NCBI GenBank assembly: GCA_937127195.1
Contig: CAKZLT010000242.1
Span: 1 to 30,624, forward strand
Direction: 5' to 3'
DNA from: an uncultured Saprospiraceae bacterium
Lineage (GTDB): Bacteria > Bacteroidota > Bacteroidia > Chitinophagales > Saprospiraceae
Length of the DNA: 30,624 nt
Shown here: positions 24,377 to 30,624 of the stretch, piece after piece
How positions within the stretch are numbered: position 1 is the first letter of the stretch
How the letters are laid out: each line of letters starts with the position of its first letter
Notes under the pieces: generated by a model
Seen by the model: the letters and a program-made list of their open reading frames with translations, nothing else
The model's database searches: none
Told to the model about the DNA's origin: nothing
Translations under genes and position numbers: made by a program

Positions 24377-24691
24377 TTTTCAACAAAATATTGAGAAATA
24401 TGCTTCAAGGCTTTGCAATTTAGCCTTTTGTGTGCGTAACATCATTTAATCATTGTTTATCTGTATGAAATACATGACGTTTTTGATGTATATGTAAAAT
24501 GACATTCAAATTGATAGTTTTGTATTTTATGTTTTTTTGTATAAATTTATAAACAGAATAAACTTGAAAATTAGTACGTTACGTTTACTAAACTTTTGAA
24601 GTTTAGTAAACGTTTTTTAAGCCATAAAGGATTGTTTATAAAACGGTCTAATGTTTGGACTATACAAAAGAAAAGAACCAACAATATATAT
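24377..24691. other. Gene-free gap with palindrome copy
   Basis: This 315-bp AT-rich gap has no credible coding frame. A weak AAGGCT/AGCCTT stem lies near 24407-24430, shortly after the CHAT stop. The palindrome at 24581-24613 is the only strong structure and precedes the helicase start by 78 nt. Confidence 0.6.
24581..24613. repeat. Palindrome, second copy of the CGTTTACTAAACTT family
   Basis: Perfect 15-bp arms (24581-24595, 24599-24613) surround TTG. The arms share the 15-nt word ACGTTTACTAAACTT with the centre of the 60-bp palindrome at 17297-17356. It lies in the upstream region of the helicase gene. Confidence 0.85.
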
Positions 24692-25939
24692 ATGACATTT
24701 AAAGAATTGCATTTAATTCCACATATTTTAAAAGCATTAGATGCTCAAGGTTATGAACAGCCAACACCTATTCAGGAACAATCTATTCCGATTGTATTGC
24801 GAGGCAAAGACCTATTAGCTTGCGCCCAAACGGGAACAGGCAAAACGGCAGCCTTTTCAATCCCAATTATTCAAAATATCTTCTTAAATAGTATGGGTGA
24901 TGACTCGAATGAACACAAATTAAAGGCGCTCATTCTTACACCTACTCGCGAATTAGCCATTCAAATAGATGAAAGTATTACAAATTATAGCAAATTTACT
25001 AATATTGAAAATACCGTTGTTTTTGGTGGTGTGAAACAAGGTAAGCAAGTAAAAGCACTGCGTAGAGGTGTTGATATTTTGGTAGCTACACCAGGGCGAT
25101 TATTGGATTTGATGAGGCAAGGACATATATCCTTTCGAGATTTGGAATACTTTGTATTGGATGAAGCTGACCAAATGCTAGATATGGGATTCATACATGA
25201 TATTCGTAGTATTATAGGCGAACTCCCCAAAGAGCGTCAATCCCTTTTCTTTTCTGCTACTATGCCAGATTCTATTGTTTCTTTATCCAGAACCATTTTA
25301 GGAAACTTTCAGACGGTAACCATCAAGCCTGAGCAGCCGACTGCCGAACGAGTGGAGCAAAAACTCTATCTGGTAAATAGGCGCAACAAAATAAACCTTT
25401 TGGTTTATATCCTTGAGACTTTTGAGCCAAAGTCTGTCTTGGTTTTTTCGAGAACCAAACATGGTGCAGATAAAATAGTCAAGATGCTAAGGGAGGATAA
25501 AATCTCTGCGGAAGCGATTCATGGTGATAAAAATCAGAAGAAAAGACAAAAAGCTTTAGATATATTTAAGTCAGGTAAAATACAGATTCTAGTGGCTACT
25601 GATATTGCAGCAAGAGGAATTGATGTTAGTAATTTGGAGTTGGTAGTTAATTATGATTTGCCAGATGAAGCCGAAACTTATGTTCACCGAATCGGGCGAA
25701 CAGGAAGGGCGAATGCTAGTGGTTTGGCGATTTCTTTTTGCACCAGTGAAGATGTAGATAACTTGCGAAGTATAGAAACATTGATAAAACAAAAAATAAA
25801 AGTAGATAACGACCAGCCGTATATAGACGATGGTAGCGATTATTTAGAACTTCATGTTTCTTCGGAGCAACGCGACCGCAGACCGCGTTCTTCTCGAAAT
25901 CGAAATGGTAGAAATAATAACAATCGTAGAAGAAGGTAA
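24692..25939 (+). CDS. rhlE: DEAD-box ATP-dependent RNA helicase (RhlE-like)
   Basis: The 415-aa helicase has all core motifs: Q motif (FKELHL...QPTPIQEQSIP, 3-33), motif I AQTGTGKT (45-52), PTRELAIQ (84-91), TPGR (133-136), motif II DEAD (157-160), SAT (188-190), and HRIGRTGR in the C-terminal RecA domain. The tail is Arg/Asn-rich and basic (RSSRNRNGRNNNNRRRR), an RNA-binding tail typical of RhlE-type enzymes in ribosome assembly, mRNA turnover or cold adaptation. The start at 24692 is chosen because the open frame upstream (to 24596) begins with TTG inside a palindromic repeat and has no family similarity. RhlE is the closest subfamily by length and tail; the subfamily is less certain than the enzyme class. 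Confidence 0.9.
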   Translation: MTFKELHLIPHILKALDAQGYEQPTPIQEQSIPIVLRGKDLLACAQTGTGKTAAFSIPIIQNIFLNSMGDDSNEHKLKALILTPTRELAIQIDESITNYSKFTNIENTVVFGGVKQGKQVKALRRGVDILVATPGRLLDLMRQGHISFRDLEYFVLDEADQMLDMGFIHDIRSIIGELPKERQSLFFSATMPDSIVSLSRTILGNFQTVTIKPEQPTAERVEQKLYLVNRRNKINLLVYILETFEPKSVLVFSRTKHGADKIVKMLREDKISAEAIHGDKNQKKRQKALDIFKSGKIQILVATDIAARGIDVSNLELVVNYDLPDEAETYVHRIGRTGRANASGLAISFCTSEDVDNLRSIETLIKQKIKVDNDQPYIDDGSDYLELHVSSEQRDRRPRSSRNRNGRNNNNRRRR

Positions 25940-25991
25940 AAATCTGAATTTGCGTTTGAGTTTGTGTTTAGGCACTTCTTTCTTTTTTTAG

Positions 25992-25999
25992 TATATTTG
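25992..25999 (+). promoter_or_regulatory. Candidate -7 box for Uma2-family gene
   Basis: TATATTTG matches TAnnTTTG exactly, 21 nt before the ATG at 26021 and about 50 nt after the helicase stop. A TTTA at 25967-25970 is near -33 spacing. This suggests separate transcription with a short leader. Confidence 0.45.
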
Positions 26000-26020
26000 A
26001 ATAAATGAAAACAGTAAAAT

Positions 26021-26545
26021 ATGGAAGCAATATTAGAAACTGATGAAGTAATCAAAAGACGTAAAAAAAGCTTTAAGTCAACTATCTCAGAAACTGACGA
26101 AGAAATAAAAAAACGTAAAAAAGGTATGGGAAGTAGAAATCACTCTAGAGTACAATTCCAAATCATTGCACAAATGATCTTGAAATATAACTTAGCTTAT
26201 CATATCATACCTGAATTGAGTTTAGATATTAACGGTAAGGAAAAAATACCTGATTTGTCTTTTTATAAACAATTTGACAGCGTAACTCATGGGGACGAAA
26301 TCAGAGTAAAAAATTTGCCATTAGGTGTCGTAGAAATACTTTCGCCTACTCAAGCACTTAGTGAACTGGTGAGAAAAGCTGATGATTATTTGAGTGCAGG
26401 AATTAGGTCTTATTGGCTAGTTGCGCCTGAAGTACAAACAGTATATTTATATGAAATGGATAAAAAACTTAAAGTATTTACAGGAAATGATAAATTAATA
26501 GATGTACAATTAAATATTGAATTGGAATTATCTACTATATTTTAA
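26021..26545 (+). CDS. Uma2-family restriction endonuclease-like protein
   Basis: The 174-aa product has the Uma2 (DUF820) PD-(D/E)XK nuclease pattern: IPDLSFY (about 77-83) for the Asp, GVVEILSPT (about 100-108) for the ExL strand, a downstream Lys in RKADDYLSAGIRSYWLVAPE, and a C-terminal strand region. Uma2 proteins are numerous in Cyanobacteria and some Bacteroidota; their biological role is unsettled. The N terminus is unusual: a charged segment ETDEVIKRRKK is repeated about 17 residues later as ETDEEIKKRKK, in place of the usual helical start. A strong terminator follows 17 nt after the stop. Its own promoter candidate is at 25992. Confidence 0.8.
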   Translation: MEAILETDEVIKRRKKSFKSTISETDEEIKKRKKGMGSRNHSRVQFQIIAQMILKYNLAYHIIPELSLDINGKEKIPDLSFYKQFDSVTHGDEIRVKNLPLGVVEILSPTQALSELVRKADDYLSAGIRSYWLVAPEVQTVYLYEMDKKLKVFTGNDKLIDVQLNIELELSTIF

Positions 26546-26562
26546 AAAATAATCTCTTTATT

Positions 26563-26597
26563 AAAAAGCCCTCTCAGCATCACTGAGAGGGCTTTTT
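26563..26597 (+). terminator. Intrinsic terminator after Uma2-family gene
   Basis: Perfect 15-bp arms (26563-26577 and 26583-26597) with a CATCA loop end in a T6 run. This is a textbook intrinsic terminator, 17 nt past the stop, and its A-rich left arm would allow action in both directions. Confidence 0.92.
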
Positions 26598-26638
26598 TGA
26601 TTCTAATTCACTTTTTATTAAAAAAAATAAAAAATAAT

Positions 26639-26673
26639 CTGTGTCATTCCGAAAGCTCACCACATAAAGAAAG
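26639..26673 (+). promoter_or_regulatory. Shared 35-nt leader motif, copy 1
   Basis: CTGTGTCATTC, 6 variable nt, then CTCACCACATAAAGAAAG. The same bipartite motif occurs at 29265-29299 (one substitution in the second block). Both copies end exactly 40 nt before an ATG and follow an A-rich run. It is probably a promoter or mRNA leader element common to both genes. Confidence 0.6.
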
Positions 26674-26713
26674 CGACAAACGAAATTATTAAGTTTTTAA
26701 AAAAAATAGAATT

Positions 26714-27925
26714 ATGAATTATAGAAGAAACGGAATCTATTTCTCACTCTTATTACCGTTATTTTTAGTGTTATCAGCTACATTTTCCAATTCATCAAAA
26801 TCGGAAAAAACTATTTCTACTTCGCAAGAAATAAATCTTACAGATACAGAACCAACAACTACGGTTGAAAAAGAAACGGCTACTTATTACAATGTAGGTA
26901 ATCTACCACTTAACAGAGTAGGTACAAATATTAAATGGAGACAAGATGTAAAAGGAAAATACAATGGTGCTCATACAGGATTTTTATTTAATGTAGGAGA
27001 CAACACAACTCAGCATTGGAGACCACAAGGAGTAGTTGGAATGGGTAAAAAAGTAAACAAAAAAAGTTTCTTAATTGTAAGTTGGTATGGTCGCCCTAAA
27101 ACTACACTAAACAAAAAAGACTATAAAGATAGAGGCGCACGAATTTCAGTCGTGAATAATACGAGTATGAATAAAATCAAATATCGCCATATTTTATTGG
27201 TAGATAAAAATTTAAAACCTTTTAAAGGAACTCATGCAGGAGGGCTTGCCGTAGTTGGAGATAAATTACATGTGGCAGATTCAAGAGGAAGCAAAGGAAA
27301 GCCACTTGCTGATGGTTCTTATGATAAAATATTGGTATTTGACTTGACTAAAATTGAGAAATTAAAAACTGCTGTCAAAAAATATAAATATGTATTGAGA
27401 CTGGAATCTTCTTATAACTCTCCAATTAATCCTGGTTATTTATCTTACAACAAGACGGATAATGAATTGATGATTGGAAGTTTTACTTGTAATGATAAAG
27501 GTAATTGTAAAAAGGACTTTTCAACAGGAATAGCAAAGTTCGTTTTTGGTGCGCCTGGTTCAATTGACCGAAATAGTCCTACCACTACATTAGGAAATGC
27601 TGAAACTAAAAGCAATAGACATTTTCGTCAAGTACAAGGTATGTCCACTTTTACTCATGAAGGAACTAAATACCTTGTTACTGCTCATAGTTTTGCGCTT
27701 GCACCAAGTGCATTGAATCTATTTGAACAAAAAAATGGAGAATGGGAGTGGATAGGTCAGCGTCAGATGCTTGCTGCAGGTATAGAAGATATCTATGTTT
27801 CGGGTAAAAATATTTGGACAGTATCTGAATTTAGTCCAATAGAGTTGGGGGATAGAGCAGTAGTCGCTTGGAGAATTTCAAAATTGGTAAAAGAGTTAAA
27901 AGCGAAAGCTGCAAAAAGAAAGTAG
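26714..27925 (+). CDS. Secreted propeller-like protein, paralogue 1
   Basis: The 403-aa product has an N-terminal signal sequence (hydrophobic core about 8-24, SLLLPLFLVLSA) and no later membrane span, so it is exported. The mature part is strand-rich with regular GDKLHVADSRG, ILVFDLTKI, LSYNKTDNELMIGSF and KNIWTVSEF blade-like segments, suggesting a beta-propeller-type fold. It shares ordered motifs with the gene 107 bp downstream (LNRVG, W-P-QGV, SWYGRP at about 123-128, DRGARIS, HxHILLVD). No catalytic signature was recognised. It has the 35-nt leader motif and is followed by a strong terminator. Function unknown; a surface or matrix role is a guess. Confidence 0.7.
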   Translation: MNYRRNGIYFSLLLPLFLVLSATFSNSSKSEKTISTSQEINLTDTEPTTTVEKETATYYNVGNLPLNRVGTNIKWRQDVKGKYNGAHTGFLFNVGDNTTQHWRPQGVVGMGKKVNKKSFLIVSWYGRPKTTLNKKDYKDRGARISVVNNTSMNKIKYRHILLVDKNLKPFKGTHAGGLAVVGDKLHVADSRGSKGKPLADGSYDKILVFDLTKIEKLKTAVKKYKYVLRLESSYNSPINPGYLSYNKTDNELMIGSFTCNDKGNCKKDFSTGIAKFVFGAPGSIDRNSPTTTLGNAETKSNRHFRQVQGMSTFTHEGTKYLVTAHSFALAPSALNLFEQKNGEWEWIGQRQMLAAGIEDIYVSGKNIWTVSEFSPIELGDRAVVAWRISKLVKELKAKAAKRK

Positions 27926-27970
27926 CAATAATTCAGTAACTGAGGTTAGATATTTTAAAAAAAATAAAAC

Positions 27971-28009
27971 AAAAAGGTCTGGATACTTAAAAAATATCCA
28001 GACCTTTTT
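27971..28009 (+). terminator. Intrinsic terminator after paralogue 1
   Basis: Perfect 15-bp arms (27971-27985 and 27995-28009) with a 9-nt loop, ending in T5, 45 nt past the stop. It ends only 23 nt before the next start codon, so the next gene depends on read-through or a promoter overlapping this region. Confidence 0.9.
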
Positions 28010-28032
28010 CACCTTCAAAAAGAGAGAAAACA

Positions 28033-29151
28033 ATGAAAAAAATTTTAACAATAAAAAAAAAGCTGTTTTCATTTTTCGTATTAATGTTTTTTCTAATCAC
28101 GAATATTGAAACAGCACAAAGTCAGGATATTAAAATCACGAACTTAAATCTAAATCGAATTGCAGAATCTCTGGTTGGTGATAAAAAAAACGAATTTCCA
28201 AAAGCAGAAAATGGCTTTTTATGGAATTTGGAAGATGCTAAAACCAAAAAATGGCAACCGCAAGGCATTACAGGAGTAACAGTAGATAACAAAGAATTTG
28301 TTATTGTTAGTTGGTATGGAAGACCGCAGTTTACAGAAGATCCACTTACTCACAAGAAAACAATACCAACAGGAACATCTATGGATTACAGTGATCGAGG
28401 TGCTAGAATTTCGATTGTAAATATCACAAAATTAACCCAAGAACCAAGTCAACCCAATTATAGAAATATTCTTTTGATAGACCAAAACCATGAAACTTAT
28501 CATGGAATGAAGGCAAGTAGTATCGTTGCAATTAATGGCAAACTTCATGTGACAGATACAAGAAAAGGTAAAAATGTGATTCGAGTTTTTGACTTGAATA
28601 AAATTCAATACTTACCAGAAGCAAAAGCCGTCAAAAGTTATCGATACATTTTGGTAGAAGAATATAATTACAAAACACCAATTCAACCATCATTTATTGC
28701 TTACGATAAGGATAAAAAGCAGATTTTGGTGGGTACTTCTCCTCAACAACTTTCTGATATTACCCCAAATTTAATTGGATGGTTTACGCCTCCGACAGCT
28801 AGTACAGCAGCAGCATTTACAAAAAACACCCATCAAATTAGTGTTTTTAAATTACCGAATCAATACAAAAACATACAAGGAATGGCTAGTTCCAAAGATG
28901 CTAATAACAAGCAAATACTTTGGATTTCTACAAGTTCGGTAAAGTCAGAGCGTAGTATTTTTTATAAAATGAATATTGAAACTTCATCAAGCGGTGCTAC
29001 AATAACAAACGCTTCTTCAACGAAATATCCTTCTGGACTAAAAGATGTTTATTGGTCAGCCACTGAAAAACTTTGGCTGTTGACCGTGTTTCCTCTTGAT
29101 AAAACATTAGTAAACCCAACCAGAAGAGCTGCTTTTTGTATTAAAATATAA
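28033..29151 (+). CDS. Secreted propeller-like protein, paralogue 2
   Basis: The 372-aa product starts with a signal peptide (MKKILTIKKKLFSFF..., cleavage after about AQSQ at 30-31). The mature sequence follows paralogue 1 throughout: NLNLNRIAE, WQPQGITG, SWYGRP (about 93-98), DRGARISIVN, YRNILLIDQN, NGKLHVTDTRKG, VFDLNKI. It is therefore a tandem duplicate, well diverged. It has strand-rich blades and no enzymatic motif. Unlike its neighbours it lacks the 35-nt leader motif; its ATG lies 23 nt after a strong terminator, in a purine-rich AAAGAGAGAAAAC context. It is probably exported to the surface or medium; function unknown. Confidence 0.7.
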   Translation: MKKILTIKKKLFSFFVLMFFLITNIETAQSQDIKITNLNLNRIAESLVGDKKNEFPKAENGFLWNLEDAKTKKWQPQGITGVTVDNKEFVIVSWYGRPQFTEDPLTHKKTIPTGTSMDYSDRGARISIVNITKLTQEPSQPNYRNILLIDQNHETYHGMKASSIVAINGKLHVTDTRKGKNVIRVFDLNKIQYLPEAKAVKSYRYILVEEYNYKTPIQPSFIAYDKDKKQILVGTSPQQLSDITPNLIGWFTPPTASTAAAFTKNTHQISVFKLPNQYKNIQGMASSKDANNKQILWISTSSVKSERSIFYKMNIETSSSGATITNASSTKYPSGLKDVYWSATEKLWLLTVFPLDKTLVNPTRRAAFCIKI

Positions 29152-29264
29152 AACATTTATTTTTTAAAACTAAAGCCATAAACACTTGACTACTAGTTGG
29201 TTCCATTTTTCTATTTTAGAATAAAAAATTTTAATATATCTTTTTTAAAAAAAATAAAAAAAAC

Positions 29265-29299
29265 CTGTGTCATTCTGCACACTCGCCACATAAAGAAAG
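29265..29299 (+). promoter_or_regulatory. Shared 35-nt leader motif, copy 2
   Basis: CTGTGTCATTC, 6 variable nt, then CTCGCCACATAAAGAAAG, ending 40 nt before the ATG at 29340, exactly as in copy 1 at 26639-26673. A near-consensus TATCTTTT lies about 30 nt upstream. Confidence 0.6.
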
Positions 29300-29339
29300 T
29301 AATAGACACAGAATTTTAAAAAAGAAAACTATTTAAAGC

Positions 29340-30624
29340 ATGAAATTCTTTACTACTTTAGTTTTATTTCTACTAGCATTCTCGCCAATGATGAATGCTC
29401 AAACAGGCTATACTGTAGCCAATGCGATTCCAGTTACTTCTTTTCCAACTACGTTCACTAATGTACAAACTAGCCAAGCTAACAACGCAGGTTATGCGCT
29501 AGCCGATTGTGCTATTGGTACTTTGAATGGCGGAGCAATAGTTTATAAAATAACAACCGTTCAAGAAGGTTCATTGAGAGTTGACGGACCTGTATTTTCT
29601 CCTCAAACCTATCCAGGAGGAACAATGATGATATGTACTACAAGTGTTGCCAGTCCAGGTTTTGGAGATTTAGAACGTTTCGTCACCACCAAAGGAAACG
29701 AATGTAACGGTTACTCTAGGGATACAGCAGTATTGGGTGCTGGTTATCGTTGGTTTAATGATAATGGCGTATGGAATCCTGTTAATCCATCCTTCTCACA
29801 TCATACTATACCTGCGGGAGTTTATTATTTGGTATATTCGAATCATAACCCAAGCAACAGTCCTGTGATAGATGACATATCAGATATTAATATCAGATTT
29901 GCGCCATACTGTGAAGCATCACCACAACCCAATATTGAAGTAGAAGGAAATGGTGTCGTTATTGCTGATGCGGATAGAACGCCTTCCACCGCTGATTATA
30001 CCGATTATGGTGGAATAGCCTTAGGTTCATCTCCTATTAGCAGGACATTTACCATTAAAAATGATGACCCAACCACGACATTAAATCTTTCTAGTCTGAA
30101 TATTACAGGAACGAATGCCGATAACTTCTCAGTGACTAATTCGCCTAACGCGCTACTAACGCCTAATGCGAGTACAACGGTGACTATTCAGTTTATACCA
30201 AACACCATTGGAGAAAATACAGCAACAATAGAAATCAATAGTAATGATTGTAGAACATTGACTTTTGATTTTGATGTAAGAGCCTTTGTAGCTTCGGACA
30301 AACGTGGTAATATGATTAACCTTAATGGTTCTTCTGATTATGTTAACCTTAATAGTATGGCTGCTAAGATGGATGGCGTAAAAGAATTTAGTATCGAAGC
30401 ATGGATTTATGTTGACCCAGGACAAACAAATAATAGCGTAATTGTTGCTGCGAATACATCAAGTGGTGATAATATAATAAACTTTTATGTTGATGATGGA
30501 GTAGTAAAAACTTATGATGGTTCTTATGATACTTATGGTGCGCCTGATTTTACACATATAGATAATCAAGGCTGGCATCATGTAGCTCTTACACATAACA
30601 ACTCTAAGCATAAGGTATATATAG
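29340..30624 (+). CDS. Large secreted adhesin-like protein (partial)
   Basis: The open frame runs from ATG 29340 off the window end (at least 428 residues). A signal peptide (1-21, MKFFTTLVLF..., cleavage after MNAQ) is followed by a beta-rich domain (about 22-190) with Cys residues and a YYLVYSNHN motif. Next comes a choice-of-anchor D-type domain (about 195-320; GSSPISRTFTIKND..., TGTNADNFSVT, VTIQFIPNTIGENTATIEI). Then a LamG/concanavalin-like domain begins (about 328 on; FSIEAWIYVDPGQ, GWHHVALTHNN). This layout is common in very long Bacteroidota surface proteins with a C-terminal secretion tag, which would lie outside the window. It is preceded by the shared leader motif. Confidence 0.85.
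   Translation, partial: MKFFTTLVLFLLAFSPMMNAQTGYTVANAIPVTSFPTTFTNVQTSQANNAGYALADCAIGTLNGGAIVYKITTVQEGSLRVDGPVFSPQTYPGGTMMICTTSVASPGFGDLERFVTTKGNECNGYSRDTAVLGAGYRWFNDNGVWNPVNPSFSHHTIPAGVYYLVYSNHNPSNSPVIDDISDINIRFAPYCEASPQPNIEVEGNGVVIADADRTPSTADYTDYGGIALGSSPISRTFTIKNDDPTTTLNLSSLNITGTNADNFSVTNSPNALLTPNASTTVTIQFIPNTIGENTATIEINSNDCRTLTFDFDVRAFVASDKRGNMINLNGSSDYVNLNSMAAKMDGVKEFSIEAWIYVDPGQTNNSVIVAANTSSGDNIINFYVDDGVVKTYDGSYDTYGAPDFTHIDNQGWHHVALTHNNSKHKVYI

Noticed and set aside
24596..24691. N-terminal extension of the helicase beginning with TTG at 24596
   Set aside because: It lies inside the palindromic repeat, has no helicase-family similarity, and the ATG at 24692 begins directly with the Q-motif region.
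30156..30425. Minus-strand open frame near the window end
   Set aside because: It is antisense to the long open secreted-protein frame starting at 29340, which has a signal peptide and recognisable domains.

Overview
The window is AT-rich bacterial DNA that reads as Bacteroidota. Exported proteins have signal peptides ending in a Gln (about YSQ, TAQ, FAQ, NAQ). Several genes have candidate -7 boxes of the Bacteroidota type TAnnTTTG. Family content also fits: a head-GIN (DUF2807) lipoprotein, outer-membrane beta-barrels, an ECF sigma/anti-sigma pair and a choice-of-anchor/LamG adhesin. Genus cannot be fixed from sequence alone; an aquatic Saprospiria- or Cytophagales-like lineage is a guess. 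No rRNA, tRNA, CRISPR array, transposase or phage gene was seen.

Layout. 1-5.1 kb: a beta-barrel protein, a single-pass membrane protein, a small unknown gene, then core genes rsgA (ribosome-assembly GTPase) and odhB/sucB (2-oxoglutarate dehydrogenase E2). 5.4-14.4 kb: two giant tandem paralogues (1431 and 1425 aa), each CHAT protease + nSTAND1-type NTPase + one membrane helix + TPR-like segment + predicted beta-propeller. 14.8-18.1 kb: a beta-barrel protein, a head-GIN lipoprotein, a PepSY-type membrane protein and an unknown membrane-anchored protein. 18.1-19.3 kb: an iron-alcohol-dehydrogenase homologue that has lost every metal ligand. 19.4-24.4 kb: an ECF sigma factor and its membrane anti-sigma partner, divergent from a solitary AraC-type HTH protein and an exported TPR-CHAT protease gene interrupted by a one-base frameshift in an A6 run. 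24.7-26.6 kb: a DEAD-box helicase and a Uma2-family nuclease. 26.7-30.6 kb: two paralogous secreted propeller-like proteins and the start of a large secreted adhesin-like protein that runs off the window.

Two ideas tie the genes together. First, three CHAT (caspase-like) proteins lie within 19 kb. Two combine the protease with a STAND ATPase and a probably extracytoplasmic sensor. The third, a TPR-CHAT, sits beside a sigma/anti-sigma pair, recalling the logic of type III-E CRISPR (TPR-CHAT cleaves a partner and frees a sigma factor), but here in a possible cell-envelope form. This is inference. Second, gene 3' ends are often followed by long inverted repeats of several unrelated families (REP/MITE-like), including a perfect 60-bp palindrome whose core recurs 7 kb away. 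In addition, two secreted-protein genes 2.6 kb apart share a 35-nt leader motif at exactly the same distance from their start codons.
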